Source: Amphibalanus amphitrite | Lineage: Eukaryota; Arthropoda; Thecostraca; Balanomorpha; Balanidae | Assembly (NCBI RefSeq): GCF_019059575.1 | Contig: NW_024881975.1 | Coordinates: forward strand, 186,001-250,000 | Direction: 5' to 3' | DNA length: 64,000 bases | Translations under genes and position numbers: made by a program | Notes under the pieces: model-generated | What the model saw: only the letters and a program-made list of their open reading frames with translations | The model's database searches: none | What the model was told of the DNA's origin: nothing | Shown here: positions 1 to 25,549 of the stretch, piece after piece | How the letters are laid out: every line of letters begins with the position of its first letter | Position numbering within the stretch: position 1 is the stretch's first letter

Positions 1-40
1 TTGATTTGATTCATTGGTTAAGCATTAAATATAAGTTATA

Positions 41-1017
41 GGGTAAGGTGCCTAATTAGCGACCCCCTTAATTTGAACCGTCATTGCTCACGCTCTGTGG
101 GTGCCACTGTGTTACTGGCTTGATTTTCAGAGAGATCGTTCATTTTTCTATTAAAATATAGTCGTTTTCTGCCCCAATATTCACTAACTTATTTGTAGTG
201 AGCATTTTGGCAAACCATTGCAAAAAACGCTAATAGGGAACTCTTCCCGATTAGCGACCGGGGAGGGTCGCTAATAAGTCTATGGGTTTCCCCATATTAA
301 AAATGGCAAAAAATGCGACGCCTGAAAAGATAAAATATGATCTCAAAAAGGTAACCTATACGCAAAGCACTCAATCACTCGAACAGGAACGTTTATCCAA
401 CACATTTACGTAAGTAAAAACTGATCACGTGATGCACCGAAGGCGAAAAGAAGGCGGAAACCCAAATTTTGCGGGCTATCTTGTTTGATATTCGAGGTCC
501 GCGCTGAATTCGGCACCCCTGCAGTCGGTGATAACATTTGGCATCCCCTGCCACACATTGCAAGCTTCAGCAACACCTCATTTTCATTTCCCTCTTTTCC
601 CCTTTCTTTCCCTTCTTGAGCTATTTGCGACCATGTCAGGCGCAAATAGGAAATATGAGTTGCGACACATTTTTAACCGCCATGCTGTGCACAGTTGAGC
701 GATTCACTATGGGAAAACGGCAATCAATTAAAAAAGGAATGTCGATTCAGAATAAAAAAGGTGCATCATCCTAATGTGCATCGCTTTTCATTAGACAGCG
801 CCTAAACACACACGTTTTGGATAAGAAACTCGTCATTTTTATTTAAACTTACCTGAAACGTCCTACCAGAAACATCGACGACCGGAAAATAATTTAATTT
901 GATAACCAAAGCATGGCTGACCTTTTGACGATGTTTTTACCCCGTTTTCTCCTGCCAGTTTTTCTGTAGGGAGGTAGGTCGCAAATCGGAAAGGGTCGCT
1001 AATTAGGCATCTTACCC
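41..1017. mobile_element. MITE-like element with 25-bp terminal inverted repeats
   Basis: The left end GGGTAAGGTGCCTAATTAGC (continuing to GACCC, 41-65) is repeated inverted at 993-1017 with one or two mismatches. TA dinucleotides flank both ends (39-40 and 1018-1019), as expected for a Tc1/mariner-type target duplication. The interior has no credible transposase frame and contains a second small palindrome around 243-278 built from the same ATTAGCGACC motif. It is therefore a non-autonomous element. Superfamily assignment rests only on the TA flanks. Confidence 0.7.
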
Positions 1018-1363
1018 TAAGCTGGATCTCTAGTCTGTGATCCCGCATCGTATCAGATATAATGACATTTCATGTCGATGTGCCTAAAAAAATATGCGAA
1101 TATACGTGAAAAAGGAGTGCTGCTCCCGCTCCTACACATCCGGGCCAAACAGTGGCCGGCTCCTGCTTCTAGCCAACCGGGGCCGGTCGGCCGGCCGGCA
1201 GTCAGTCGCTGCCCGGGGCTGATTTCTGAGGGACCTGCAAAAATGTGTATTAATGAAATGTTTTACGTAATAAATTAGATGATTAGGTATATGTACCGGC
1301 TCTGAGTCGCATTTGAGAAAAAAACAGCCTAGCGTAAAAATATATATGTTTTGAAAATTAAGC
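1018..1363. other. Unassigned spacer between two MITEs
   Basis: No gene, repeat array or RNA gene is recognisable here. A short GC-rich patch near 1140-1220 contrasts with AT-rich flanks. The short open frames are not protein-like. Confidence 0.3.
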
Positions 1364-2182
1364 TGGTAGGGGAGAGAGGTCATATTGCGCCATGTTCTTA
1401 AATGCGCCACACCTTCCCCCTGTCCAAAATTCGATTCGAATGAATGCTCGAATGTGTGCATTTACTTCACCACCAATAACTCGCTCTTATTCCGGTCCAC
1501 GGGGGCAGGTGAGATGTCTCAGCTTTCTCGCAGACCATTTTTTGTGATTTCATCTATTTTCTTATGCGAAACAGTCTATTTCGACCTTTGCTAGTGTCAT
1601 GGTTTATCTTAGAGATAGTGATTCAACTAATAATCATTGTTAATTGCTCGTTTAATGGTAGTTTTGAAAGTTTATCACCACCGTGGCTTCGCTGTCCTTG
1701 CCATATTTGAAGCTCATGAAAAATGTGTTCCATTCGTAATTGCGCCCACCCTATTTGCGCCCTATTCTTCAACCCAGAGAAACAGCATCTGGTGGTTGGG
1801 ACACATTTCATTGAACACTTTGATTATTAGAGCGCTCACCTTACCATTACCTTAGCCTTCACAGCATAAATGGTTAATGGGCTGACACGTTCAAATAGGC
1901 TACTTAGTTAGGTGGCAAACCGTTGTTTTTAATAGGGCGCTTTTACATGAGAGGCATGGGCGCTTTTTGATGGGGTAGTCCGTAAATGCGCCCTTTGCAG
2001 GTGTGTCGGAAAACTTTTCTCTTGTTGATTTTTATGGGTGTGATACAAATTAGGAGTTGTAATTTGATGCCAAAATAACTGAGGTACAATTTGAGATATC
2101 ATCAAGCATGACAGCTGGTCAACTTTAGCCGCAATAGGCCGGTATCCTTAAGGTGGCGCAATATGACCTCTCTCCCCTACCA
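1364..2182. mobile_element. Second MITE-like element with 29-bp perfect TIRs
   Basis: The sequence TGGTAGGGGAGAGAGGTCAT (extending through ATTGCGCCA) at 1364-1392 recurs as an exact reverse complement at 2154-2182. The roughly 760-bp interior is AT-rich with no long frame. I could not define a target duplication: the flanks (AAGC and AAAATA) differ. It is a short non-autonomous DNA element of unknown superfamily, distinct from the neighbouring element at 41-1017. Confidence 0.7.
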
Positions 2183-2791
2183 AAATAATTTTTACCATGC
2201 ATTGACAAACCAATTGCTCAAGCTTCAAACCAACCGAAATATAGCCCCGTGGGCCGTATTTTTTTTTTTTTTGGGGGGGGCCCTTCGGCATGGGGGGCCC
2301 AGTTCGAAGGTCGTGCCCCCCCATTCAAAAATCCTGTGTGCGCGCCTGAAAATGTATCTGTAATTTGCCCGTTTTTACCCCCCTCTACCCCCCCTATTGA
2401 CATTTAATTTTATTTTTTTTTAGAAATGTAGATCTCGTTGAGCCAAATCGAATGCCGTTTGAATTTTGAAAATCGGCCGGTTAGATCTCGAGATATAAAG
2501 GGGGGTCGTAAACAGCCCCCCTGCCACTAATATGGGGTAGCCAGGAGACTGCCACTAATAGGGTTAAATGCAAATCTGGTAAGTTCAAAAAACATATCAT
2601 GAGAATACGAGTGTTTGGCACGGATGCTACTATGCATCAGTTTGGTGAAGAAGTGAGGTTCACCACTGACGGATACAGAGGGGGGGGGGGGGACATTTGC
2701 GGCAAATGCCTACCCCTGCACAGCGCCCGAGATCGGCGATTTTGTTTTCTAGAATTAAATGAAACCTGAACAACCTTTATTAGGAAAAGTT
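2183..2791. other. Unassigned AT-rich stretch with homopolymer runs
   Basis: No gene is seen. It contains a T-run followed by a G-run near 2260-2281 and a G-run near 2682-2693. These may be degraded element ends, but no partner repeats were found. Confidence 0.3.
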
Positions 2792-3850
2792 GGTTTTAAC
2801 CCTCGCCGGACCTATTGGTTTTCTACATACACGCCGGCCGAGGGGGGGGGGGGGAGCGGGTGCGACCCCCCCCCTCGCCGTTTCGCCCCTGGTGGAGTAA
2901 GCGCGTCGCGGAAAAAAACCAGCGTGTGCGCCGATACGAGACGCAGAGATTGGTACCCGATTTTAAGTTCCTAGGTCAACCGGTGACCTCTGAGGTCAGG
3001 TCAAGTGCCCCAAGGTACGGTTCAGTTTTTGGTGAATAACTTCGCAAAAAACGGCCGCAGAGCCGCGAATTTGGCAGCATCGTGTTCGCCTCGCTCAGAC
3101 GCGTCGAATGATATACTTTTTGTTCGGGTCAGGTCAACTTAGGGTGTTGACCTCAGGTCAAGGTCAGGTCAGCACCCCAAGGTCACGAAGTTGGTCGAAA
3201 GAGGTCATGTCGCATATCATTCGATTCGGCAGGTCTTCCTGAGTCCATTGGTGGCTTTCCCGACTCGCTAGCTCAATTTGATCGGGAGATATTGACGAAA
3301 AACTAATATGACCTTGATGACGTCATAAATGACGTCACGCAAGGTCAACATTGCAAAAGTGACGCATCTAACCTTGCAAGGAGTGCATCAAATCACGATT
3401 CTGTGTGCTTGAGATAGTTGGAGATCGTTCCCGGCGCCAGAATAGCAGTTTTCATTTTTCCCCATTGACTTATAATGGTGAGGTCACGAAAATGACCTGA
3501 CCTCATATGACCTTTAGAAAAAAATCCGAGATATACAAGTTGTGAGACTCATAATGGATACTAGATCCTGCAAGTTTCATTTCCCTGTGACATCTCGTCT
3601 GGCAGTGAGGGTGTTGCGAAGTTGCGACATCTGAAGACCGTGCAGAGGTTCACTTATGAGGTCATAGGTCAGTGACCTGACCTGACCCAAAAATGCGGTT
3701 GGTGTCAAAAGATCCGGCTTAAATCAAATGTCAGTTATGCCAAGTTTCAGCTCTCTATCGCCAGCGTGTTCGGAGCTATCGCGAAAAAAAACCCTATGGG
3801 GGGGGGGGGGCGGCACCCGCCCCCCCCCCTCGGCCGGCCAGGGTTAAACT
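2792..3850. mobile_element. TIR element with G-tracts and AGGTCA-rich interior, copy 1
   Basis: The left end (GGTTTTAACCCT, then GCCGGCCGAGG, a G-run and GCGGGTGC) is matched inverted at the right end near 3810-3850. The interior is non-coding and dense in AGGTCA/TGACCT hexamers, for example around 3125-3200 and 3480-3510. Similar architecture (G-tract TIRs, hexamer-rich interior, about 1.1 kb) appears at 36051-37197, and related interior sequence near 53570-54130, so this looks like one family of non-autonomous elements. Confidence 0.55.
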
Positions 3851-6800
3851 AGGTACACAGCAGTGCGCAAGTCATCGAAATCATATGATTCATTTGGAAT
3901 TTGAAGAAACTTGTTTGGGTATCCCACGCGCCGTCAGACCGCCTTTCTGAATCCGCCAGTGTCCAGTGAGATACACGATCACAGTACCTAGCCTCAAGCC
4001 TGGCTATCATCACATTAATTTCAATGAAAGACATTTGCTAAATACCGATTGGAACCCAGTTTTCATTCCTAATCAGCTGTGGACCTTGTTTGCTGTAAAG
4101 TCATTAGATACTTCATTAATTATGCACCAAAACAGAGACCGTGTGGCGTGTACCATACTGTTTAAATTACCATCCTCTCCCCTCCCCACCAATCGGAGGG
4201 TACCTAATCGGAGGGGTAAATCAGAGCGTACGGAGCTAGCTAGGAGCTGACGGACTGCCGTTCACGCACGTAAGGGTACCGGATGTGACGTCACAGTCCA
4301 CAGATAAGCCGTCCACCTATGTAACGACAAGGTATCGGCCCCTGCAGAATGCCAAGCGGCCGGATCGGCATGCCACCGCATTTATTCCGTCAATCGGTCT
4401 GATGAAATTGATCTAATCGCTTTCCGTATTAAGTAAATATCAAACGCGTTTGATAAACTATCGCTTCCTCCAATATCACACCAGTTTGATAGTTCATATC
4501 GCATCGTCGAGCCGTAACTACAGCCATTAGAAACGGTCTAACAGGTGAAGAGTAAGGCCATTCCGGGTAAAGCAGAACCGACGGTACCACGGGACGAGAT
4601 CGACGAATGCATTGGTCCGGATCGTCTGTCTGCAGTGATTTGCGGAAGTTATTGTGCAGGTAGGGATGTTAGGTAACTCACAAGCAGGCTTCAGACATCT
4701 ATTGTCGAAAACTACAGATGCCAGCCAGCCGCCCCAGACGGCGGCGGCGCTCGAATCACCGCGACAGGGGCCCAGCCTCCTTTTGTACCGAACTTGGTGC
4801 CCGGCGGACCAGACCGGCCGTATAGCCAAGGCTCAATAGACTGCAACCCTCAACGGCAACCAGTCGGCGATATCGTCAACAACGGTCAGCAATACCCCAC
4901 CAGCCGATGCGGCCGTCCGCACCACCGGCACCATCCTCCGCCCCTCCACATCCCGGCACCAATGGCACCAGGGCGCCGCGCTGCACCGGCGCAAAACCTG
5001 TTTGGCGGGGCGGCGCGGTACTATTTCAGATTTACCGTTGGCCTGCAGACGGCCGGCACATGAGCGAGCTGGACGACGCGGCCCTGCAGCCAGCGCCTCT
5101 GCGGCGGCCGGCGGCGCGCGCTCAACGGGGTCAGAGCGGCCGGGGAGCTGCATCAGTCGGCACCGGGGTCCACGCCGGGGCCGCGGAGCCACACAAGGGT
5201 CCACTCGGCCGGCACCAGGCTACTGAGAGCCGGACTGGGTCCAGGAGAGCCCAGCAGCGCCAGCGACCGCCTGATCAGGCAACCAACGGTAGGTAGGTAT
5301 CCCGGTGAGCATGAAAGGGACCCCGACACAGGCTTGTCGCCAGGTAACGAAGAATGGGGTACCCAGAACCTGGTGGTGCTTCCCGACACAATTAATTTGC
5401 TCAGACGAAAAAGAACCGCTGGACTGGACATTTTGCAACCTGTGCACCGTCTGATGCGGTGACGGGTCAGTCGGCCGAGTATGGTACTGAGGGACTCCGG
5501 GACGAGCACCGATACACCGCCGACTGGCTCACTGGCCACACAATTACGGGATATACGGCAGAGGAGGCGACACTGATTGGAGGTGCACACACCGAGGGGA
5601 AATTCGCACGGGAATGTCCCTTACTCAGCGCGACACGATGTGCCGTGTGATCCCTGTATAGGTGTACGGTGTCGCTGCGCGCACCTTGATTATAGGCAGC
5701 TTCTTTGTACTTACCTACAACCCGCCTGCCAATGGAAATCCCTGGAGATGGTATATATTACGAGACAGGGCGAGAACTGATTGAACTCATTTGATAACTG
5801 ACGCTGAGGTTATGCTTATGTAACAATTAGCCAGTGTGTCATTACCAAATAAGCGGGAGCGTTTGCTGGAAAATGCATGCAGCGAACTTTCCATTCAAAC
5901 ATTCAGTTCAAAGAGATAGACTGGTAAAAATAGGCACTGCAAACTGCAAACACAATTTCGGCTGCTAAATGAGAACCATGCTGTTGTTGCGATCAGCCTT
6001 ATAACAAACCTGTTGGTAAATGATGCAAGAATGAAATAAGACGATGGCTTTGTTCATACCGACGTCAGAGACAAAAAGAACAGATACCCACCTACAGACT
6101 GTGTGGGAGAGCCGCGATTGAAAAGCCGATGAAGCGAGGCTGATCGATGATTGAAGGGCAGATGAGCTCCGAACAAGTCGGCCGTCTCTACTAGTACTGA
6201 CTGGGCCGAGCGAGCTTTCTTGCCCAGCCTTGCAGCCGCGCGCCGAGCCGTCGCACGGCACTCGCACAATCGATGGGGTTCTATTCGCGGCCCTCTTCTG
6301 TGCGTCAATGTCAGAAATTGGCCTTTTCTGGAGGCGCGGAGCTGCGGCTCAGCCGGTCCGGGATACACGCGCACCGAGAGGCGGCCAATGTGGCGCGGCG
6401 CGCCGGCCGCTGCCGCCAGCGATTCCCGTGGCACTGTCGGCGCAGAGGACAGGACAAGTCCCCCTGTAGGTAAGGTACACCGATCGTCCTCACACCGGTC
6501 TGTACCGCCGGCCGCCACCGCGCCGCGGCAGCCAGTCAATTATTCAGATACACAGCGGGGCTTGCGAGGCTCAGTCCCCTGTCAATGACCAGCTATAAGC
6601 TTCATAGTTGGGTACTCAGCCAAAGTGATGACGAAATAACAGTAAAACCAAATAAAATCACTCGCTACCGGTCGCGTTGCATTCACCATTGTAAGAGACG
6701 ATCATTGCCTTGGGATAATACAAGTCTTTTTGAATAAAAGCTTATTGATAGAAAGGATGTGGCTGACCTGGCCGACAAAATGACATGTCAACCCGCCAGA

Positions 6801-8270
6801 TCCGCGATGGGAACCATGAACGCTGCAGCTGACCCTAGCCAAGTCACGATTGGGTCATACACTCGGAATCGGTTAGGGGGGAGCCGAGGTCATGTTCCAC
6901 GCTAGCCTGTCGGCGCGACCATGAGCCGAGACGGGCCGCCCGAGACGGTACCCGTGACTCACTCGCGGCGTCTGGCTCGGCTCGGCGTCGGCCGGCCGGG
7001 GCCGCTCCAAGGTGGGCCCCTACCTGCGGCTACCTGTACCCACCCCGGCCAGACAGATACAGCTGAAACACCACTGCAAAGCCAACTGGCGCACAAAAGC
7101 AATGAAACCACCACAGCCGCTCCTCAAAAGCACAACAGTGCGCTGCATTACACTTTACAGTTTCCTCGCCTCTCGGAAAGACAGACTCAGACACAAGGCA
7201 GTCACTGCATGTTGAGGCAGCAGTGAATTTTTGTGTGAAAGCGAAATCATCAAACACCCCAACGTATCCAGTAGCAGTAGGACTTACCTTAAATTGAGAT
7301 CCCTGCGTCGCTCCGACGTATCTCCGAAATGTGCAACCCACGCGCTCACGCAGCCGAGCTCAGGTATGCCAGGAATTGGACAAAGAATCCCGACAACGCG
7401 GCGCCACCGCGCAGCCGCTCTGCGCACAACAGAAAGCCCAGGCGCGGCCAACGGCGAAACATTTAGGCGGTTCTTATTTTAGCGGCCACTGTTTTTCGGT
7501 CCTGTCGGCATATTTGAACAAGTTGCATGAATATTCCACACGTGCTGATACAGTAGTAGTGATACTAAGCCATATGTGTTACTTTTGGCTTTCAACTCGT
7601 CCGAAATACCTACGAACAAGTGCCATTACATCTATGACGTCATATCTGAAAATAGCCCTGCCACTGAGCCAGCTTCTAGTTGTATCTATTCTCGCTACGT
7701 GGCGCCACATGACGGAACGCGATCGCGGCGCCATCTATAAGCACTAGCAACCGCAGTCGACTGACGATGCAGGCCGATCCGGTAGGTACCAGTGCATAAG
7801 AGACGTGGCCTATGGGCGCTTTCATCATTTAACAGACAATGACAATACAAAAACAATGTAATATTGTCATTGTCTGTGAGAAAAAAAAAATGTCTGACTC
7901 TTCTTATCATTTCAAATTAACAACTCAAAATGAGCCCAAAATGATACAGGTATGTTTGTACCTGCAATAAGAAGCCAGGACTCTCACGTCCGCCGTCCAT
8001 CCAAATAATCGGCCCATCACGGAGCGTCCGATACTTGCAAGATTTTCTACCCACGGGCGATGCTAATTCCGTGCCCCCCATAGGCGCGGGAGCCGGGGGG
8101 GGGGCAGTGGGGGCAGCTTGCCCCCCCAACTCTGGGGCCGTGCCCCCACAGCTTTGAGACGGAATACTACTTTTTTTTGCAAATGTTTTCTTTTTTTGTT
8201 GAAAAAGCCGAGGGGTGAAAGATAAGTGGCCTAAAACCGGTGAGAAAACTAGATTTGGGGGTACCCTAGG
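3851..8270. other. Intergenic region without recognisable genes
   Basis: I find no recognisable protein domain, tRNA or rRNA. The longest frames (for example about 160 codons on the minus strand near 6050-6540) lie in CpG-rich patches at 4.6-5.7 and 6.2-6.6 kb, look like arginine/alanine-rich frame shadows, and have no splice-consistent neighbours. These patches could hold 5' exons or promoters of a gene outside the window, but nothing here proves it. Confidence 0.35.
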
Positions 8271-9490
8271 TTAATCTCTATTATGGTGTGCCCCCCCAGT
8301 CGGAAAGTAGTTCCCGCGCCCCTGGTGCCTCCCCATGTTCCCTCGTTCCCGGAGTCGGACAGTCACCGCCAGCCGCAGGGCCAAAGGTAGACACCGGTAG
8401 GCCAGCCCAGGAAACGGACGCGCTCAGCGTAATTCTGCCACTGCAATTTATTACCTGCCGATACCGTGGGCGGCGGCAGCGTATCACAAGGTGGAGAGGC
8501 CGCGAGCGCGCCGCCGTCACACAGAGAGCTACGCGGCGCGGCGGCGACCGGCCAGCCGCGCCCCTACCACACAGGAGCCGAGTACACTGACGGCCGGCGG
8601 CGCGGCGCGGAGCGCCCGCTCACGCGCCGCCGCCGCCACCGGTTAATCAGAATATAGATATCACACACCGCTAGGTATTAATACAAAGGTGAAACCGCTA
8701 CGTTTGTACGTAATGCAAAAATCACATTGAAGAACTGGACGGCGGCGCCCCGGGCGGACCGCGTCGCTACAGTGACTACGGGCGGCCGCGCCCCTACCAA
8801 AGCCCCACCGAGCCGGACCGGCAGCCGCCGGCGCCCGCACAGCCGCCCCGGATCACACATATGAAAAATAGACTATTATGCAAAACTTCTCTAGCTAGCG
8901 TAGTGAAAGTGCACGTGTGATCACAAGGAGAGTAGTAGCCGAAGGGGCGGTGGAGCGGGGGGCAGCCGGGCGGCGGCGCGCCCGCTCCGGCCGGCCGCAC
9001 TATTTGATTATCGAGCGCGCGGGCGCGGCGCGGCGCGGCCGGGGGCGGCCGGGACGGGAGCCGGTGGAATGGAGACAGGAGGGAGGCCGTCGCCCGGCCC
9101 GGCGGCCGCCACACACTGAACAGTCCCTGAAGCGTGCGGCGCGCCGGCCGCGCTATATGCTAGTCTGTCTTTGTCGGCGGCCGGCCGCGTAAAGTGGTCC
9201 GCAGGAGGGGTAAAACGCGGTCCGGCCGGGCGCCCGCCGCCCGTTCCAGCCGCGCCACGCCGCCGCCACACAGGGCATGCATGTCGGCGGCGGCGGACCG
9301 GCGGGGCGGCGACGGGCGCGCCCGGCCGGGGAGGGGGGGGGGGGGGGGGGGTCGGCCGGGAGCCGGAGAGGGAAGCAACCTAGTTCATTGGGGCACCCGC
9401 CCGCCCCCGGAGCAATACATACAGCGTCCGTATGTACCGGCAGCCCGCGGCTGACCAATTAAAAGTCCGGCCCGCTCGCCAAAGACAACC
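8271..9490. other. CpG-rich island
   Basis: This stretch is markedly GC- and CpG-rich with a long G-run around 9331-9350. It has open frames on both strands only because stop codons are rare in such composition. It lies downstream of the HIPK stop codon and may be HIPK 3' UTR or a promoter of an unseen gene. No domain is recognisable in any frame. Confidence 0.35.
8447..8452 (-). promoter_or_regulatory. Candidate HIPK poly(A) signal (AATAAA)
   Basis: The plus strand reads TTTATT, giving AATAAA on the minus strand about 1.65 kb downstream of the HIPK stop codon. It is the first canonical signal I noticed downstream. Assignment is inferred from position only. Confidence 0.35.
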
Positions 9491-9946
9491 TGCCTACCGA
9501 GGGAAGAAGCCTAGCCCTGCCTACCGCGCCGGGGACCACGCACCGGCCCCAATCCGAGAATCATGTCCAACAACGAGAAAAACGAACGCCGAACACCACA
9601 ACCAATCTAAAATGCCACACCTCTGAAACGCCGCCGGCAATGGGAAAGCATTGCAAGTTAAAGCTACTAGATCACCTACACACTACACAGCACCGGACTC
9701 GCGGAGGGCCAAGGCACCACTCGTTACATAGACGCTACACGGCGGCGCCGGCCCACCGGGCCTACATGATTACACAGCGCACACCCAACATCGAAACCGA
9801 CTAAGAACGAACGCTAACATAAAGCCAGCCTAAATGTCAACACTCAAACACCGCCAAACACCGAGGCCGCGCCCGCGCCCCTAAAACCAACCAACATAAA
9901 AACCAACCAACCCAAGCGAGCGAGCGAGCAAGATAGAGGGAGCGGG
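9491..9946. other. Stretch downstream of HIPK, no feature seen
   Basis: No repeat unit or reading frame with recognisable content. If the AATAAA at 8447 is used, this is HIPK 3' untranslated sequence. Confidence 0.3.
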
Positions 9947-10106
9947 TAGTTGCGCCGCTACTCGGCCCGGGTAGCTGCGCCGCTACTCGGCCAGCCAGAG
10001 CGGGTAGTTGCGCCGCTACTCGGCCCGGGTAGTTGCGCCGCTACTCGGCCAGCCAGAGCGGGTAGTTGCGCCGCTACTCGGCCAGCCAGAGCGGGTAGTT
10101 GCGCCG

Positions 10107-10125
<19 letters not shown>
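9947..10125 (-). repeat. Minisatellite copying the HIPK C-terminal codons and stop
   Basis: About six copies of a unit read on the minus strand as CGAGTAGCGGCGCAACTACC, most extended by GCTCTGGCTGGC to 33 bp; shorter copies lack the extension. The first copy is the real end of HIPK: its last codons encode PLWLAE followed by TAG. Each further copy repeats these codons and the stop inside the 3' UTR. The array therefore began by duplication across the end of the coding sequence. Confidence 0.8.
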
Positions 10126-23356
<13,231 letters not shown>

Positions 23357-25189
23357 CTGCAGAGGACAGGTCGGCCGGGTCAGACGGGAGGACAGGTCGG
23401 CCGGGTCAGACGGCACGCTGGGGACGCCTACCCAGTGCCCCTCTCAATACTACTGACGGTGCCGGCATCACCAGCAGACCAGGCGCGGACGGAGGGAGCA
23501 CACACAAACGTTTGGAAACGTCGCCGAATCACGCTGTGACCGACCAGTCCGAATGTCGGCGGCCAGGGCGAAAGGAAAACCGTAAGTCGCGGGATTTTTT
23601 AACGTTAGAACGGTATAACTTCAAGTCATAAGTTTACCAGATACGAATACACTGAGACAAACACGCCGGCACGACAATTTTCCAACCACATGCAAAACAT
23701 GGCCACTGAATATCTCAATCCAAGGATGGAAAATTAACTAAACGGGTCAAGCATAAAAGCAATATTATTGCGACACAGTGACATCGATCAGCATCAACAG
23801 ACCGTATCCGTTGGCAATCGAAGGAAAAACCAAGATTGTTACAGATAAGCCGCCGACTACACTGCATCCTTGCATGCGGTATCCAAACATCGACACCGCG
23901 CTGTACCCATCTCCAGCCCACCATTCCCGGACAGTCTGAGCAGTGAGCGGCAGCGGACGGACCCTCGCACGAACGCAATGTTATAAAACTAGCGGCCCGA
24001 TCGCAGAGAAATATTGCACCTAGTCTAGTGCGTCACTAACGTGACACTAAACGGATGAGACCGTACTGAGGTGCGCCGACCCGCGCGTAACATCCCGGGG
24101 CGAATATTCTCCGGCCACGGACAATAATTGGAGGCAGGAAAACGGAGAGGTAGAGGGGAAGGAAGGGAAGAGAGAGAGAGAGATAGGGAGGGAGAGGGCG
24201 AGAGACGATATGGGAGTGAGGGGAGAGAGCGCGGAGTGGTGTCGTGGTCCGTGGCAAACCCAATTTCCCGCTGATCGGTTTCGAGCGGCGGGGTGGCCGG
24301 GTGTCGCGCTGGCTGGCCAGCGGACGGCGCCAGTGCCGGGCCGGCGGGTGATGCAGGGGCGGGTGGCGACAATCGGCGCTGTCCATCTGCGGCCGGTCGC
24401 GGACCGGCGAGCCGCCGCGGCCCGCCGACACACAATACCGCCGACAGTTTGTTCACCCCGACTCGGCTGCGCGCGGCGGCCCGTGTACGGCCGCCGCCAC
24501 TGCACGGAGCAGCCGGGGACGGGCGGTCCCCGCCGACACCGACCGGCCCGCCACCCCCGCTGACCGACACACACCCTTTAGGAGGCGCTGACTCACAGGA
24601 GGGTCCGTACCGGGCGGGTGGCGGGTCGTCAGGGGCGTCGCGCCGTCGGTCCCGGCGCTCGGGGCTGAGGAGGGGTTCCGGCGCCGGAGTTGGATTGTCT
24701 CAGCGTGGGCCTTATCTCCCACGCCGGCCGGCAGCGGACGGCCACAAAAACGGCGGCCGCCACCCGGCTGCGCTCAGTATATCACATCACTGCCGCGACA
24801 CCGAGCCGGCGGTACCGCGTCCGACGGCCGGCCGAACCGCGGCCAGTGACAGGCCGTGTCGGGGCAGCTGCATTCGTATCCCCAGATACAGGAACAAGCA
24901 ATGAAAACACTTCACTGGAACCTAGTCATTATTTTATACTCATTTCAGCCTAAATGAAAACACTGAATACAATTCAATAAATCACTGTTCAGTTTGTCTT
25001 TCACCCCTGCACATATTGGATCCCATCATTCATAACCAAGAACTGCATCATGATCCATACCTGTGCCCAATGCCCAGCATAACCCTAGCTTCAATGAGAC
25101 ACAGCATGTCACTGTCACATGTCATAGTTCAATGTCACATGTCAAGTTATAACCCATAAGGTAACACTCCCTCAGGCTTCTTTCCACCC
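23357..25189. other. HIPK 5' intron or upstream region, CpG-rich at 24.26-24.87 kb
   Basis: The first HIPK exon found begins at an acceptor (CTCTGCAG|GTGAGC), so more exons must lie upstream. The CpG-rich patch at 24.26-24.87 kb is a candidate promoter or first exon, but I see no ATG-containing frame with a donor in the required phase 0 that resembles HIPK N-termini. A GA-rich stretch lies at about 24145-24232. Confidence 0.3.
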
Positions 25190-25549
25190 TTAAAGGGACC
25201 CTCCCACCTTAAAAAAGTTAATGAATTGGCATAAAAGTGATGTACCGTGAATCAGAAAGAGCGAAAATGAACATCTACCAAATTTCACCGAAAAATATTC
25301 ACCCGTTTTTGAAATATAAGACTTTTATTTTATAACGCGCGGTCAATGGGCTTGATGACGTCATCATAGTCCGTTAGTGTTAAGAGATAGGGACTACGCT
25401 GGTCCCACCCTGCAAGTAAAGGGAAGAAATTTCTTGAACACTATAAAGCTGCGGGGGTTGCGACCAGGATAAATGGTGGTTTCTGAGCCTGGCCGCAAAC
25501 TTGGCTATCTCAACTCAAAACTAATGTTAAGGTGGGAGGGTCCCTTTAA
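25190..25549. mobile_element. TTAA-flanked MITE, 360 bp
   Basis: The ends AGGGACCCTCCCACC...GGTGGGAGGGTCCCT are perfect inverted repeats that continue into TTAA inside. TTAA target duplications flank both ends (25190-25193 and 25546-25549). TTAA duplication is characteristic of piggyBac-type elements. There is no coding capacity. Confidence 0.75.

Noticed and set aside
8794-9462. Several GC-rich frames of 60-106 codons on both strands
   Set aside because: Composition-driven open frames in a CpG island; no conserved motif or splice-consistent partner.
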